Shown here: positions 35,932 to 44,869 of the stretch, in pieces | Numbering within the stretch: the stretch's first letter is position 1 | How the letters are laid out: each line of letters opens with the position of its first letter | Source: Acidobacteriota bacterium | GTDB lineage: Bacteria > Acidobacteriota > Terriglobia > Bryobacterales > Bryobacteraceae | DNA length: 64,000 nucleotides | NCBI GenBank assembly: GCA_025353165.1 | Contig: JANXRE010000028.1 | Coordinates: forward strand, 24,862-88,861 | Reading direction: 5' to 3' | Program-made: the position numbers and the translations under genes | The notes under the pieces: model-generated | What the model saw: the letters and a program-made list of their open reading frames with translations, nothing else | Told to the model about the DNA's origin: nothing | Databases searched by the model: none

Positions 35932-38346
35932 TTATGGGCCCTTTAGCTCGACGATTGTGGCTCCCGTTCCGCCTTCGCTGGGGCTGGCGGGGTAGAACTT
36001 TCCTACGTGCGGGTTTTGCGTTAACAGATCCGCTATCGCGCGCTTTAGGATGCCCATGCCGTGGCCGTGCACGATGCGGACCCGGTCTACGTTCGCCAGC
36101 GCGGCGGAGTCCAGAAATTTGTCTACTTCGTCCGTCGCTTCTTCCGCGTGCTTGCCGATGATGATGATCTCGCGGTAGCTGACGTCCCATTTTGGTCCGT
36201 CGAACCGGATGCCTTTGGGGAGAGCCGGGCCGCCTCCGTCGCCGGCCAAAACCTCTTCGACGTCGTCCATTGACACTTGCATCTTCAGGAAGCCGGCTTC
36301 TACTTCGATGAGCCCGTCGCCGAACACCCTTCGAACCTTGGTGGGTTGGCGGATGCCTTTCAGGCGGACTCGCACGCCTGCTTCGAGCTTTAGCTTGGGG
36401 GGCCCGGCGGGCGCGCCGCGCAGTTCCTCCACGGACTGCTCCGATTTTTCCAGGAACTCGCGGCGGGTTTGCGACACTTTGCGCAATGCTTTGCCGGCGG
36501 ATTTTCGCTGGTCGAGGTTCTGAGCGATCTGCTGGATGGTCTCGCGCGCGCTTTGCTCGAATTGTTGCGCCAGCTCGGAAGAACGCTGCTCGAACTGGCG
36601 GGTCTTCTCGGCCACGCGGCGGTCGAAGTCCTTCTGCAGGATCGCCTCGCGCCCGGCCAGCTTCTCGCGCTCGGACACCAGCTGCGCCTCCAATCCCGCC
36701 GCGCGCTCCAGACGATCGTGGAGGTCCGCAAGAAACCGGGCGATGTCGCGCTCGCTCGACGACATCACGGAACGCGCCTGCTCGATGATGCGCGGTTCCA
36801 GCCCGAGCCGGCGCGCGATATCCAGACCGGCCGACTTGCCCGGCGCGCCCGTGCGCAGGAGATACGTCGGCTCCAGCGTGTCCTCGTCGAAACCCATGGA
36901 AGCGTTCAACACCCCGCCGGTGTTGGCGCCGTACACTTTGATGGCGAGCAAGTGCGTCGACGCCAGAGTGAATGCGCCCGCCGAGCGGAGCGTGTCCAGG
37001 ATGGCGACGCCCAGTGCCCCGCCCTCCTCGGGATCGGTGGCGCGGCCCAGTTCATCCAGCAGGATCAGCGAATCCGGCGACACCACTTCCAGCATGTGCC
37101 GGATGGTGGAGATGTGGGCGGAGAAGGTGCTGAGACTTTCCTGTATCGACTGGTTGTCGCCGATGTCGGCCAGCACCTGGTCGAAGATCGGGAACACGGC
37201 TTCGGCCGCGGGCACCGGCAGGCCGGAGTGCGCCATCAGCGACAATAGGCCGACGGTTTTCATGGACACCGTTTTGCCGCCGGTGTTGGGGCCGCTAATC
37301 AGGAGCGTCCGGCAATCCTCGTCCAGATGCAGGGTGATGGGGACGACGGCTTTGCGCTGGCGGCGGAGAACGTCCTGCAACAGAGGATGCCGCGCATCCT
37401 TTATATAAAGACGGCGGCGCAAGTCGGGGGAGAAGGCCGGCGTGCAGCAATCGAAATCGAGCGCGAACTGCGCTTTCGCAAACAGCAGTTCCAGTTCGCC
37501 CATTACCCGGACGGCGCCGGCGATCGATTCGGCGTGCTCGCGGAGGCGTTCGGTCAGCTCGCGCAAGATGCGGTGGACCTCCACCGCTTCTTCCTCGCGC
37601 AGCCGCACCAGCTCGTTATTGAGATCGATGGTCTCCATCGGCTCCACGAACAGCGTGTGGCCGCTGGCCGAGGCCGCGTGGATGACGCCATCCACCTTGC
37701 GGCGCTGTCCGGCGACAACGGGCACCACGAAGCGTTCGTTGCGGATGGTGACGAACTCCTCCTGCAACGTGCCTTCCTCGCGGTGGGCCTTGATGAACCG
37801 CTCGAGCGACGCCTGAATGGATTTCCGCTGTTTTTCAATTTCGCGGCGGATGCGGTGCAGCGCCACGCTGGCGTCGTCGGCCACCGATCCATCCGGCAGA
37901 ACCTTGCCCGACAGGTCGCGGAGCAGCGGGCGGAAATCGTCGATACGGGCCGCGCGCGCCGCGAGCCGGGGGAAGCGCCCCTCCACGGCCGAGACGAGCG
38001 AGCGGGCTTCGCCGGCCTGGTCGAGCAGCGCGGAAAGGTCGTAGATCTGGCGGGCGTCGAGAGTCGCTCCTTCGATGCGGAGCAGGGCCACCGCTTCGGC
38101 GGCGTCCGGTATGGACGTGAAGCGGATGCGAATGGCGGATCCGCGCTGGGCGGGTTGCGGCTGCACGGCGGCGCGCAGGTAGCCGATGGCCTCGGTGTTC
38201 TCGGCGTGCAGGGCTTCCAGCGCGGCGCGATCAGTCGAAGGCTCGATTTTGGCGAGCTCGGCGCGGCCCAGCGGGCTCGAGATATAACGGCCGATCAGGT
38301 CCCGCAGGGACTCGAATTCCAGGATTTGCGCGGAGGTGATTTTCAT
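35932..38346 (-). CDS. mutS2: MutS2-family ATPase with atypical Smr domain
   Basis: MutS2 acts on branched DNA or on collided ribosomes, not in mismatch repair. The 804-residue protein has the clamp and core, Walker A SGPNTGGKT (351-359) and Walker B LLDELG (429-434). A long coiled-coil (about 500-640), a KOW-like segment and a C-terminal Smr domain (about 725-804) follow. The Smr domain keeps HGHG but reads EIIIIGKHAEEA where the family has the DLHG/DLRG motif. ATG 38346 overlaps the NUDIX stop as ATGA. Confidence 0.95.
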   Translation of the reverse strand: MKITSAQILEFESLRDLIGRYISSPLGRAELAKIEPSTDRAALEALHAENTEAIGYLRAAVQPQPAQRGSAIRIRFTSIPDAAEAVALLRIEGATLDARQIYDLSALLDQAGEARSLVSAVEGRFPRLAARAARIDDFRPLLRDLSGKVLPDGSVADDASVALHRIRREIEKQRKSIQASLERFIKAHREEGTLQEEFVTIRNERFVVPVVAGQRRKVDGVIHAASASGHTLFVEPMETIDLNNELVRLREEEAVEVHRILRELTERLREHAESIAGAVRVMGELELLFAKAQFALDFDCCTPAFSPDLRRRLYIKDARHPLLQDVLRRQRKAVVPITLHLDEDCRTLLISGPNTGGKTVSMKTVGLLSLMAHSGLPVPAAEAVFPIFDQVLADIGDNQSIQESLSTFSAHISTIRHMLEVVSPDSLILLDELGRATDPEEGGALGVAILDTLRSAGAFTLASTHLLAIKVYGANTGGVLNASMGFDEDTLEPTYLLRTGAPGKSAGLDIARRLGLEPRIIEQARSVMSSSERDIARFLADLHDRLERAAGLEAQLVSEREKLAGREAILQKDFDRRVAEKTRQFEQRSSELAQQFEQSARETIQQIAQNLDQRKSAGKALRKVSQTRREFLEKSEQSVEELRGAPAGPPKLKLEAGVRVRLKGIRQPTKVRRVFGDGLIEVEAGFLKMQVSMDDVEEVLAGDGGGPALPKGIRFDGPKWDVSYREIIIIGKHAEEATDEVDKFLDSAALANVDRVRIVHGHGMGILKRAIADLLTQNPHVGKFYPASPSEGGTGATIVELKGP

Positions 38347-38795
38347 CTGCTTCGGAAAGCTCTTTCGATCACGGCAAGAGTGCCTTCTGTGAGACGGACG
38401 GGCGGCAGGTCGTGTTTTGGGACCCAGCGGCAGGCGCTGGCGTCGCTGGCGGCGCAGGCCGTGCCAGCCGGCGCTTCGGCCACAAAATCGATGAGCACGT
38501 AGTGATACTCGGCGCGGCCTTCGGCGTCGCGAAGGATGCGCTGGAACACTTCGAATTGCCGGACCGGGCCGAGGGTGAGGCCGGTTTCTTCGAGGGTTTC
38601 CCGGCGGACGGCCTGCTCCAGCGTCTCGCCGGTTTCGACGGCTCCGCCCGGCAAGGACCATTGTCCTTCGAGGGGCGGTTTGCCGCGTTCGACCAGCAGC
38701 ACGCTGTCGTCCCGGAAAACGATCGCTCCGACGCCCAGGATAGGCCGCGCGGGATAACGGCGGGCGTCTTGCTGGGATATGCTGGCTTCATACAT
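38343..38795 (-). CDS. NUDIX hydrolase
   Basis: NUDIX enzymes hydrolyse nucleoside diphosphates linked to another group. The 150-residue protein has the full NUDIX box, from GGAVETGETLEQ to RRETLEETGL. It lies upstream of mutS2 in the same operon. ATG 38795 is the only reasonable start. It shares the palindromic CATG with the start of the divergent ABC gene at 38794, so the two coding regions overlap at their first codons. Substrate is unknown; the family member ADP-ribose pyrophosphatase is a plausible relative. Confidence 0.85.
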   Translation of the reverse strand: MYEASISQQDARRYPARPILGVGAIVFRDDSVLLVERGKPPLEGQWSLPGGAVETGETLEQAVRRETLEETGLTLGPVRQFEVFQRILRDAEGRAEYHYVLIDFVAEAPAGTACAASDASACRWVPKHDLPPVRLTEGTLAVIERAFRSR

Positions 38796-39477
38796 GGGTT
38801 CCCTCATCTCGCTTCGTAACATCGAGAAGTATTTCGAACATGGTCCGACCAAGACATTCGTACTGCGGCGCGTGAATCTCGATGTGAACGAGGGCGAGTT
38901 CATCTCCATTATGGGTCCGTCGGGCGCGGGGAAGTCGACGCTGCTGCATCTGCTCGGCATGCATGACAGCGCGTGGACCGGCGAGTACTACCTGCTGGAC
39001 CACCCGATCCACAAGATGAATAAGAAAGACCGGCTGGAGCTGTACAAACGGCATTTCGGGTTCGTGTTTCAGAGCTATCACCTGATCGATTCGCTGACGG
39101 TGTACGAAAACCTCGACATTCCGCTGTCGTACCGGAACATCAAGAAGAGCGAGCGGGAGGCCTCGGTGGCGGACGCCCTCGACCGGTTCCAGATGGTGGG
39201 GAAGAAGGACCTGTTCCCGAACCAGTTATCCGGCGGGCAGCAGCAGCTAGTGGGCATCGCGCGGGCGATCATCGCGAGTCCCAATGTCATCCTCGCCGAT
39301 GAGCCCACGGGAAACCTGCAGTCCAGCCAGGCCAAGGAGATCATGGAGGTTTTCAAGAAGCTCAACGAGCAGGGCACGACGATTATTCAAGTGACGCATT
39401 CGGAAGTAAACGCCTCGTATGGAAATCGCATTGTGCGGATTGAGGATGGGTGGATTCAGTCCGACGCCGGGAAGTAA
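38794..39477 (+). CDS. ABC transporter ATP-binding protein, LolD/MacB-type
   Basis: The 227-residue ATPase shows Walker A GPSGAGKST, Q-loop FQSYHLI, signature LSGGQQQLVG, Walker B VILADEPTGNL and H-loop VTHSE. It belongs with the LolD/MacB/FtsE group that powers lipoprotein or substrate extraction through a FtsX-like permease. No permease gene is adjacent, so it is an orphan. ATG 38779 (five codons longer) or 38794 are both open and neither has a good ribosome site. The 3' end overlaps the convergent PAP2 gene by 22 bp. Confidence 0.88.
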   Translation: MGSLISLRNIEKYFEHGPTKTFVLRRVNLDVNEGEFISIMGPSGAGKSTLLHLLGMHDSAWTGEYYLLDHPIHKMNKKDRLELYKRHFGFVFQSYHLIDSLTVYENLDIPLSYRNIKKSEREASVADALDRFQMVGKKDLFPNQLSGGQQQLVGIARAIIASPNVILADEPTGNLQSSQAKEIMEVFKKLNEQGTTIIQVTHSEVNASYGNRIVRIEDGWIQSDAGK

Positions 39478-40397
39478 GCCTGCGTCGCCACCCTCGGCGG
39501 CCGGCTCGCGGGCTCTGGTTCCAGGTTCAGGCTGACACTTCCGAAGACGATTGTGCCGAGAGCCAGAATCCGCAGGACGGCCGGATGCGCCATCAGTTCC
39601 GGCGTGCTGAAACGAATGGCCAGGAGCCAGGCCAGTACCACGGCCAAGTTGACGAGGGCTTTGCGGAAGCGGCCGCGCGCCAGCAGGGTGGCGAAACAGG
39701 CGAATGGCAGGGCCACCACCAGATCGATTACATAGTGTTCAAAGGCCAGGGTGGCGGCGACGGTTCCGGCGAGGTATAGCCACGCAATAGAGCGTAGTAC
39801 CGGGCTCCGTCCGGAGAAGAAGACGAACAGTAACGCGGTGGCGACGTGCAGCGACGGAATCGCATTCGGCCAGTAGTCGAGGCGGACCGGAACCGGCGAA
39901 ACATCCGGATTCCCCCAGGGGAAAGCGCCGCCGAAAGCCATGCGCGGGCCGCAGGCGGGCACGATCAGATAGAGAGCGGGCCCGAAGAGGAAGGTGATCA
40001 GATACGCGATCAGCAGCCTGGCGGGCTGGCCGTCGCGCCGCTTCAGGTTTACTCCGTACCAGGCGATGACCATCGTGACCAGAGCCTGGTAGACCCCGAA
40101 CAAAACCAATCGTTGCCATTCTGTCAGTGCCCGGGCCACCCAGAAGGCGGAAACACCGAGGCTCCTGTCGATCCCGTACAGGAAGTAGTCGAACTTGAGG
40201 GGAAAGGCCCGGTTCTCGGCTTCCATGACCCAGCCGACAAACGGTTGACCAACCAGCACCGTCATGAACGCCAGGATTTTGGCGGGCCGCTTCGCCTCGG
40301 ACGGGCGGAAGAGTATCCAAAGGCATAGTCCCGCAACGCCGAGGCTCCAGAGAATAAAGAAAATCCAAAAGACGGTGGCGATTACGGCTGCGGGCAC
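39456..40397 (-). CDS. PAP2-type membrane phosphatase/phosphotransferase (Aur1/Ipt1-like)
   Basis: The 313-residue protein has about eight membrane helices. It carries the PAP2 motifs PSLHVATALLF and FEHYVIDLVV, where the histidines and the aspartate form the active site. The arrangement resembles the Aur1/Ipt1-type inositol phosphotransferase subgroup of PAP2. It probably handles a lipid-linked phosphate at the membrane. GTG 40397 is my start choice; a longer frame to 40544 has an unlikely basic N-terminus. No ribosome site is clear. Confidence 0.8.
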   Translation of the reverse strand: MPAAVIATVFWIFFILWSLGVAGLCLWILFRPSEAKRPAKILAFMTVLVGQPFVGWVMEAENRAFPLKFDYFLYGIDRSLGVSAFWVARALTEWQRLVLFGVYQALVTMVIAWYGVNLKRRDGQPARLLIAYLITFLFGPALYLIVPACGPRMAFGGAFPWGNPDVSPVPVRLDYWPNAIPSLHVATALLFVFFSGRSPVLRSIAWLYLAGTVAATLAFEHYVIDLVVALPFACFATLLARGRFRKALVNLAVVLAWLLAIRFSTPELMAHPAVLRILALGTIVFGSVSLNLEPEPASRPPRVATQAYFPASD

Positions 40398-40599
40398 GCC
40401 CGGAGTATTAGCAAGCGGGATGCCGGACTTGCGCCAGTCCGATCGGGGATGGGCGGCGCGGGAGGAATCTGATACACTAAAAACGTCTTTGACCGCATCC
40501 GTCTCATCGCGAGTGCGTTTTCGGCGGCGCTCCCTCTCCCGCAAGAGTCAGGTTCAAACGCTTTCTGACAAAGACAATTTCAAGTAAAAGGATGAGTTT

Positions 40600-40956
40600 G
40601 TGACCAACATCTTCGTAGGGAACCTCAGCTATCAGACCACGCAGGAGGAGTTGCACAGCGCCTTCGCGCAATACGGCAACGTCGAGCGCGTCAACATCGT
40701 CACGGATCGGGATACCGGCCAGCCTCGCGGGTTTGCTTTTGTGGAAATGACGGAAGCGCGCGATGCCCAGACCGCGATTTCGCAATTGAACGGCGCCGAA
40801 CTGAACGGCCGCGCCATGAACGTCAACGAAGCTCGTCCGAAGCCGACGGGCGGCGGGGGATTCGGTGCAGGACGCGGTGCGGGCGGCGGCGGCGGCGGCC
40901 GTGGCCGTGCGGGCGGCGGCGGTGGTGGCGGCGGTGGTCGCGGCCAGCGCTGGTAA
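40600..40956 (+). CDS. Glycine-rich RNA-binding protein (RRM)
   Basis: The 118-residue protein has one RNA recognition motif with RNP2 NIFVGNLSYQ and RNP1 RGFAFVEM, then a tail of glycine with scattered arginine (GGGGGRGRAGGGGG). Bacterial and plant relatives are often cold-induced RNA chaperones. The start is GTG 40600, with AAGGA 8 bp upstream. More than 110 bp of apparent 5' untranslated region follow the best -10-like sequence (TACACT near 40476), a leader length that would suit post-transcriptional control. A hairpin follows the gene. Confidence 0.92.
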   Translation: MTNIFVGNLSYQTTQEELHSAFAQYGNVERVNIVTDRDTGQPRGFAFVEMTEARDAQTAISQLNGAELNGRAMNVNEARPKPTGGGGFGAGRGAGGGGGGRGRAGGGGGGGGGRGQRW

Positions 40957-40999
40957 GCGTTTCAAGAAGGGAACCGGCCCATTTTCCGGCAACGCAGGA

Positions 41000-41027
41000 C
41001 GCGGCCGGGCAACCCGCCCGGTCCGCG
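41000..41027 (+). terminator. Strong hairpin between the RRM gene and the 80-residue gene
   Basis: Arms CGCGGCCGGGC and GCCCGGTCCGCG pair with one bulged base around an AACCC loop, followed by CCTTTG. It may be a partial terminator that lets some transcription reach the next gene, or a 3' stabiliser. The ribosome site of the next gene begins 9 bp after it. Confidence 0.6.
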
Positions 41028-41046
41028 CCTTTGTGCAGGAGCCCTC

Positions 41047-41289
41047 ATGTCAGGTCGCGGACCGCAAACGTTCAAGAAACGCCAAAAGGAGCAGCACCGG
41101 AAAGAGCGGCAGCAGGAAAAAGTGGCCAAGAAACAGCAACGCAAGCTGGAAGGCCCTGAAGTTGCGGAACCTGACGCGAACGACTTTGAAGGTCTCGGTC
41201 TTTTGGACATTCGCGACGCGGAACCGCCCTCTCCGGTAACGTCTGACGAAACCCTCAGCGATTCTTCCTCGCCGCGCGATCGCCAGTAA
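41047..41289 (+). CDS. Small lysine-rich protein downstream of the RRM gene
   Basis: The 80-residue protein is strongly basic in its first half (FKKRQKEQHRKERQQEKVAKKQQRK), which is likely a helix or coiled coil. The second half is acidic (DANDFEGLGLLDIRDAE). I know no function, though similar small proteins sit next to RRM proteins in related bacteria. AGGAG lies 7 bp before ATG 41047, a strong ribosome site. The charge pattern suits RNA or ribosome binding, by inference. Confidence 0.75.
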   Translation: MSGRGPQTFKKRQKEQHRKERQQEKVAKKQQRKLEGPEVAEPDANDFEGLGLLDIRDAEPPSPVTSDETLSDSSSPRDRQ

Positions 41290-41350
41290 GGCTTAGCGGT
41301 AGCGGGGTTTCCCGCCCTGGCATCATTTCCCCCGCCGTCCTCCCCCAGGT

Positions 41351-41365
41351 ACTGTATACGGACCG
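41351..41365 (+). promoter_or_regulatory. Candidate activator site upstream of flp
   Basis: ACTGTATACGGACCG matches the sequence at 52486-52500 upstream of the activator gene at 14 of 15 positions. A second GTATAC lies at 41387-41392, 33 bp (about three helical turns) further. Both are 65-105 bp upstream of the -24/-12-like element at 41456, where sigma-54 activators usually bind. This is an inference from sequence only. Confidence 0.45.
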
Positions 41366-41455
41366 ACACGGTCCTCTCCCCAACCCGTATACCCGCGTTA
41401 ACACCCGCTCCTTCTCCGCTGCGCCAGAACGCTCATTCGACTGCTACTTCACAGT

Positions 41456-41470
41456 TGGACCCGAAAATGC
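41456..41470 (+). promoter_or_regulatory. Sigma-54-like promoter element before flp
   Basis: TGGACC, five bases, then ATGCC gives GG at 41457-41458 and GC at 41469-41470 with the required 10-base spacing. It matches the TGGCAC-N5-TTGCW consensus partly. The flp start codon follows 53 bp later. Such GG-N10-GC patterns occur by chance in GC-rich DNA, so support rests on the context. Confidence 0.35.
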
Positions 41471-41522
41471 CATATTTCCAGTGAGCCTGTGGCTCAACTA
41501 AACAAAACCGGAGACACATTGA

Positions 41523-41717
41523 ATGAGAGACGCTCTATTGAAGCTGTACATCAAGATGCAGATTCTTCGCGAGGAAGACGGGCAGGATCTGGTGGAATAC
41601 GCGCTGGTGGTTGGCCTGATCGCCCTGGCGGCGACGGCCAGCATGAAGACGCTGGCAACGACCATCGGCAGCGCGTTCGCCTCCGTCGGCACGAAGCTGA
41701 CTAGTTATACCAGCTAA
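41523..41717 (+). CDS. flp: Flp/Fap-type major pilin
   Basis: The 64-residue prepilin is the subunit of the Tad pilus. The leader ends EEDGQDLVEYALVVGLIAL, so the prepilin peptidase should cut after G20. The mature protein then starts Q-D-L-V-E5-Y6, with the Glu/Tyr pair of Flp pilins and a hydrophobic helix of about 20 residues. GGAG lies upstream. It is the first gene of the pilus locus and is followed by a strong hairpin and cpaA. Confidence 0.95.
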   Translation: MRDALLKLYIKMQILREEDGQDLVEYALVVGLIALAATASMKTLATTIGSAFASVGTKLTSYTS

Positions 41718-41727
41718 GCAGGATTTA

Positions 41728-41755
41728 GGGGCGCCGTGGATCGCCGCGGCGCCCC
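41728..41755 (+). terminator. Hairpin after flp
   Basis: Arms GGGGCGCCG and CGGCGCCCC (9 bp, perfect) flank a 10-base loop. No T-run follows. In Tad loci, hairpins here usually let the pilin be made in excess over the assembly genes, by partial termination or mRNA stability. It lies in the 62-bp gap before cpaA. Confidence 0.65.
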
Positions 41756-41779
41756 CCTCCTGAAACACGAGAACAGAGG

Positions 41780-42292
41780 ATGCCTTCGCACTGGTGGCCG
41801 ATACTCGTCGTGGTGCTGATCGCGGCGGCCTGGGATATTCACAGCCGCCGCATTCCCAACTGGCTGGTCGTGCCGTTTCTGGCGGCGGGCCTGGCGCTCG
41901 CTGGAATGGGCAAGGGTCTGCCTGGACTGGGTTCCAGTCTGGCCGGCGTAGCAGTCGCGGCGATCGCGCTGGGCCCACTCTGCTGGCTGCGAGGAATGGG
42001 GATGGGCGATCTCAAGCTTTGCGCCGCAATCGGCGCCTGGATCGGACCGTCGCAGATGCTGTTGGCGCTGGTGATGACGGGGATCGCCGGCGGAGTCCTG
42101 GCGGCCGGTTATGCCCTTTACCACGGGGTGCTCGGGCGCTCTCTCGACGGGGCCGGCGGCCTGATCGAAAGCTTTTGGAAGCGCGGCGGAGACCGGCGCA
42201 AGACGTTGGACCAACCCGGCGGACTGGCGGTTCCCTATGCGCCGGCCATTGCGATCGGCACGATCTTCGCATTCCTGGCGCGCCAATCCTAG
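41780..42292 (+). CDS. cpaA: Prepilin peptidase, A24 family (TadV/CpaA)
   Basis: This 170-residue membrane aspartyl protease should trim Flp and TadE-like pilins. The two catalytic aspartates are seen in AAWDIHSRRIPNW and GMGMGDLKL. It has about five membrane helices and no N-methylation domain, as usual for TadV. It follows flp and is 10 bp before cpaE. The C-terminal third is longer than needed for catalysis. Confidence 0.93.
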   Translation: MPSHWWPILVVVLIAAAWDIHSRRIPNWLVVPFLAAGLALAGMGKGLPGLGSSLAGVAVAAIALGPLCWLRGMGMGDLKLCAAIGAWIGPSQMLLALVMTGIAGGVLAAGYALYHGVLGRSLDGAGGLIESFWKRGGDRRKTLDQPGGLAVPYAPAIAIGTIFAFLARQS

Positions 42293-42302
42293 GAGCCATG
42301 TG

Positions 42303-43574
42303 ATGCCTATCACCCCTACCGGCCAGTCCCGGATGGAATCGATTCCGAACGCTCGGGGCGCCGAACCCGACGTGCACGATTACGAGATTCCCCGCGAGGG
42401 CGTTCGCTTGCACAGCTTGGTGGCGGCGGTGATCGGCTCGGGCGACCGGAGGCGGCGTTCGATTGTCAGCGCGCTGGCCGGCCAGGGCGTGACGGTCGCG
42501 CGGGAGTTCGGCGAGTATCCGGACCTGGACGACCTCCTGGAACCGTCGGGGCCGCCCTACGACGTTGTCGTGGTGGATCTGGATCCCGGGCAGGATGCGG
42601 CTCTCAGTCTGGTGGAAGATATCTGCGGCCGCCACCCGACGCTGACCGTGATGGTGTTTTCCAACCGCCACGACCCGGACCTGCTGATGCGCTGCATGCG
42701 CGCGGGGGCGCGCGAGTTCCTGACCGAACCGATCTCCTCCGACGGGCTCGCCGAGGCGCTGGTTCGAGCCTCGGCGCGCCGGTCGGAAACGCTGCGCGCC
42801 AAACGGCCGGCGGGCAAGCTGCTGGTTTTCGCGGGAGCGAAAGGGGGCGCCGGCGTCACTACGGTGGCGAGTAATTTTGCCATTGCGTTAAAGGAGGAAT
42901 CCGGGCAGCATATCGCCCTGGTGGACTTGAACCTTTTTCTGGGCGATGTCGCCGTAGTTTTGGGGATGACTCCCAAATTCACCGTTCTGGACGCCCTGGG
43001 AAGCGGAAGCCGCTTGGATGCCGACCTGGTCTCGACACTGCTCACCGATTACGACCCCAAGCTGTCGGTACTCGCCGGGCCGGATCAATTCCAGTCGGGC
43101 GTTTCGGCCGACGCCGGGAACATGCGGAAGCTTTTGAGCATTCTGCGCGACCGGTTTGCCTACGTGGTGGTGGACGGAGGTTGCGCGCTCTACGCGCTGG
43201 CGGAAACGCTGTTTGAGGCGGCGGATACCATCTACCTGGTAACCCAGGCGGAGATCCCCTCGCTACGCAATGCGCAACAGATCCTGTCGCATCTCCAGTC
43301 CACGGGGAAGCAGTCGGTGGAGGTAGTGGTCAACCGATTCGATACCCGCCGGGCACAGATCGACGAAGCGCAAATCGAGAAGGCACTCACCTTTCCACTG
43401 CGATGGAAATTGCCGGGAGACTACGCTTTAGTCCGGCTATCCAACGACACCGGCGCCCCGCTGATGAAGAAGAAATGCGCGCTTTCGACGATTTTGCGCC
43501 AGATGGCCTGCTCGGCCTGCGGGAAGGCGCCGCCGGAAGGCAAGAAGAAGATGTTCGGGATGTTCAGCCGATAA
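42303..43574 (+). CDS. cpaE: Tad pilus localisation/assembly ATPase CpaE (TadZ)
   Basis: CpaE/TadZ is a ParA/MinD-like protein that places the pilus at the pole. The 423-residue protein has an atypical receiver-like N-terminal domain (residues 35-165, [11 protein letters not shown]) and then a deviant Walker [13 protein letters not shown] (177-188). The second P-loop lysine is replaced, as is usual in Cpa[12 protein letters not shown] follows. ATG 42303 has AGGAG upstream. The C-terminus ([14 protein letters not shown]) has a short cysteine pair. Confidence 0.9.
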   Translation: MPITPTGQSRMESIPNARGAEPDVHDYEIPREGVRLHSLVAAVIGSGDRRRRSIVSALAGQGVTVAREFGEYPDLDDLLEPSGPPYDVVVVDLDPGQDAALSLVEDICGRHPTLTVMVFSNRHDPDLLMRCMRAGAREFLTEPISSDGLAEALVRASARRSETLRAKRPAGKLLVFAGAKGGAGVTTVASNFAIALKEESGQHIALVDLNLFLGDVAVVLGMTPKFTVLDALGSGSRLDADLVSTLLTDYDPKLSVLAGPDQFQSGVSADAGNMRKLLSILRDRFAYVVVDGGCALYALAETLFEAADTIYLVTQAEIPSLRNAQQILSHLQSTGKQSVEVVVNRFDTRRAQIDEAQIEKALTFPLRWKLPGDYALVRLSNDTGAPLMKKKCALSTILRQMACSACGKAPPEGKKKMFGMFSR

Positions 43575-43581
43575 GAGCACC

Positions 43582-44862
43582 ATGAACGTCATCGATTTTG
43601 AGCGACTGAAAGCCGACGTGCACCGCACCGTGATTTCCAAAATGGACCTGGGCAAACTTTCGACGGCGCAAAACGGCAGAGCCAAGCAGGCGGTCGCGCA
43701 ACTGGTGCAGGACGTCATCGCGCTCGAGAAAATGCCGCTGAACCTGGCGGAGAAAGAGAAGATCCAGTGCGATCTGCTGGATGAGATTTTCGGTCTGGGG
43801 CCGCTGGAACAACTGCTGAGCGATCCGACGATCTCCGACATCCTGGTGAACGCGAAGGACAAGGTGTACGTCGAGAAAGGCGGCAAACTCCAGAGGGTCG
43901 ACGTTCGGTTTCGCGACGACGCTCATCTGATGCAGGTGATCGACCGCATCGTATCCAAGGTCGGCCGCCGGGTGGATGAATCCTCCCCGATGGTGGACGC
44001 CCGGCTTCCGGACGGCTCGCGAGTGAACGCCATCATTCCGCCACTGGCGCTGGACGGCCCGGCGCTTTCCATCCGCCGTTTTGGATCGTCGCCCCTGACG
44101 GCGGAGCGGCTACTCCAATATCAGGCCATTTCCAGGGAGATGCTGGAGATTCTGACGGCCGCCGTCAGAGCCCGGATCAGCATCCTGATTTCCGGCGGAA
44201 CCGGCGCCGGAAAGACCACCTTCCTGAACATGCTATCCGGCTACATCCCCAGTACCGAGCGGCTGGTTTCGATCGAGGATGCGGCCGAACTGCAGTTGCA
44301 GCAGGAAAACGTGGTTCGTTTGGAAACGCGTCCGCCCAACGTGGAGGGAGCAGGCGCGGTGCGGCAGCGGCAACTTCTGATCAATAGCCTGCGCATGCGG
44401 CCGGATCGCATCATCATCGGCGAGGTCCGCGGCGATGAGGCGTTCGACATGCTGCAAGCCATGAACACCGGCCATGAAGGATCCATGACCACCATTCACG
44501 CCAATACCTGCCGGGATGCCCTGTCGAGGTTGGAGTCCATGGTGGCGATGACCAATCTCAACCTGCCGGATCGCGCGGTGCGGCAGCAGATCGCCTCCGC
44601 GATCACCCTGGTGATCCAACTGTCGCGCATGAGCGACGGAACACGCAAGGTGGTCAACATAGCCGAGATTACGGGCATGGACGAAGATGTCCTGGGAATG
44701 CAGGATATCTTCACATTCGTGCGGAAAGGGATCGGGCCCAACGGCAAGGTGATTGGCTCGTTTCAACCCAACCGGATCCGGCCGAGGTTCCTGGAGCGGC
44801 TGAAGGTAGCCGGTATCCACCTGCCCTCCGAGATCTTCGAGCGCGTTACGGAGGTTTGTTGA
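43582..44862 (+). CDS. cpaF: Tad pilus secretion ATPase CpaF (TadA)
   Basis: CpaF powers pilus assembly as a hexameric type II/IV secretion ATPase. The 426-residue protein has the N-terminal domain, Walker [10 protein letters not shown] (205-213), the Walker B and His box region [14 protein letters not shown], and HANT. The 430-residue length is normal. It lies 7 bp after cpaE and is followed by tadB. Confidence 0.96.
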   Translation: MNVIDFERLKADVHRTVISKMDLGKLSTAQNGRAKQAVAQLVQDVIALEKMPLNLAEKEKIQCDLLDEIFGLGPLEQLLSDPTISDILVNAKDKVYVEKGGKLQRVDVRFRDDAHLMQVIDRIVSKVGRRVDESSPMVDARLPDGSRVNAIIPPLALDGPALSIRRFGSSPLTAERLLQYQAISREMLEILTAAVRARISILISGGTGAGKTTFLNMLSGYIPSTERLVSIEDAAELQLQQENVVRLETRPPNVEGAGAVRQRQLLINSLRMRPDRIIIGEVRGDEAFDMLQAMNTGHEGSMTTIHANTCRDALSRLESMVAMTNLNLPDRAVRQQIASAITLVIQLSRMSDGTRKVVNIAEITGMDEDVLGMQDIFTFVRKGIGPNGKVIGSFQPNRIRPRFLERLKVAGIHLPSEIFERVTEVC

Positions 44863-44869
44863 GGCGGCT

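Noticed and set aside
41318..41335. Possible -24/-12 element in the early part of the flp upstream region (TGGCAT...)
   Set aside because: The GC needed at the -12 position is absent at the right spacing; only Cs follow.
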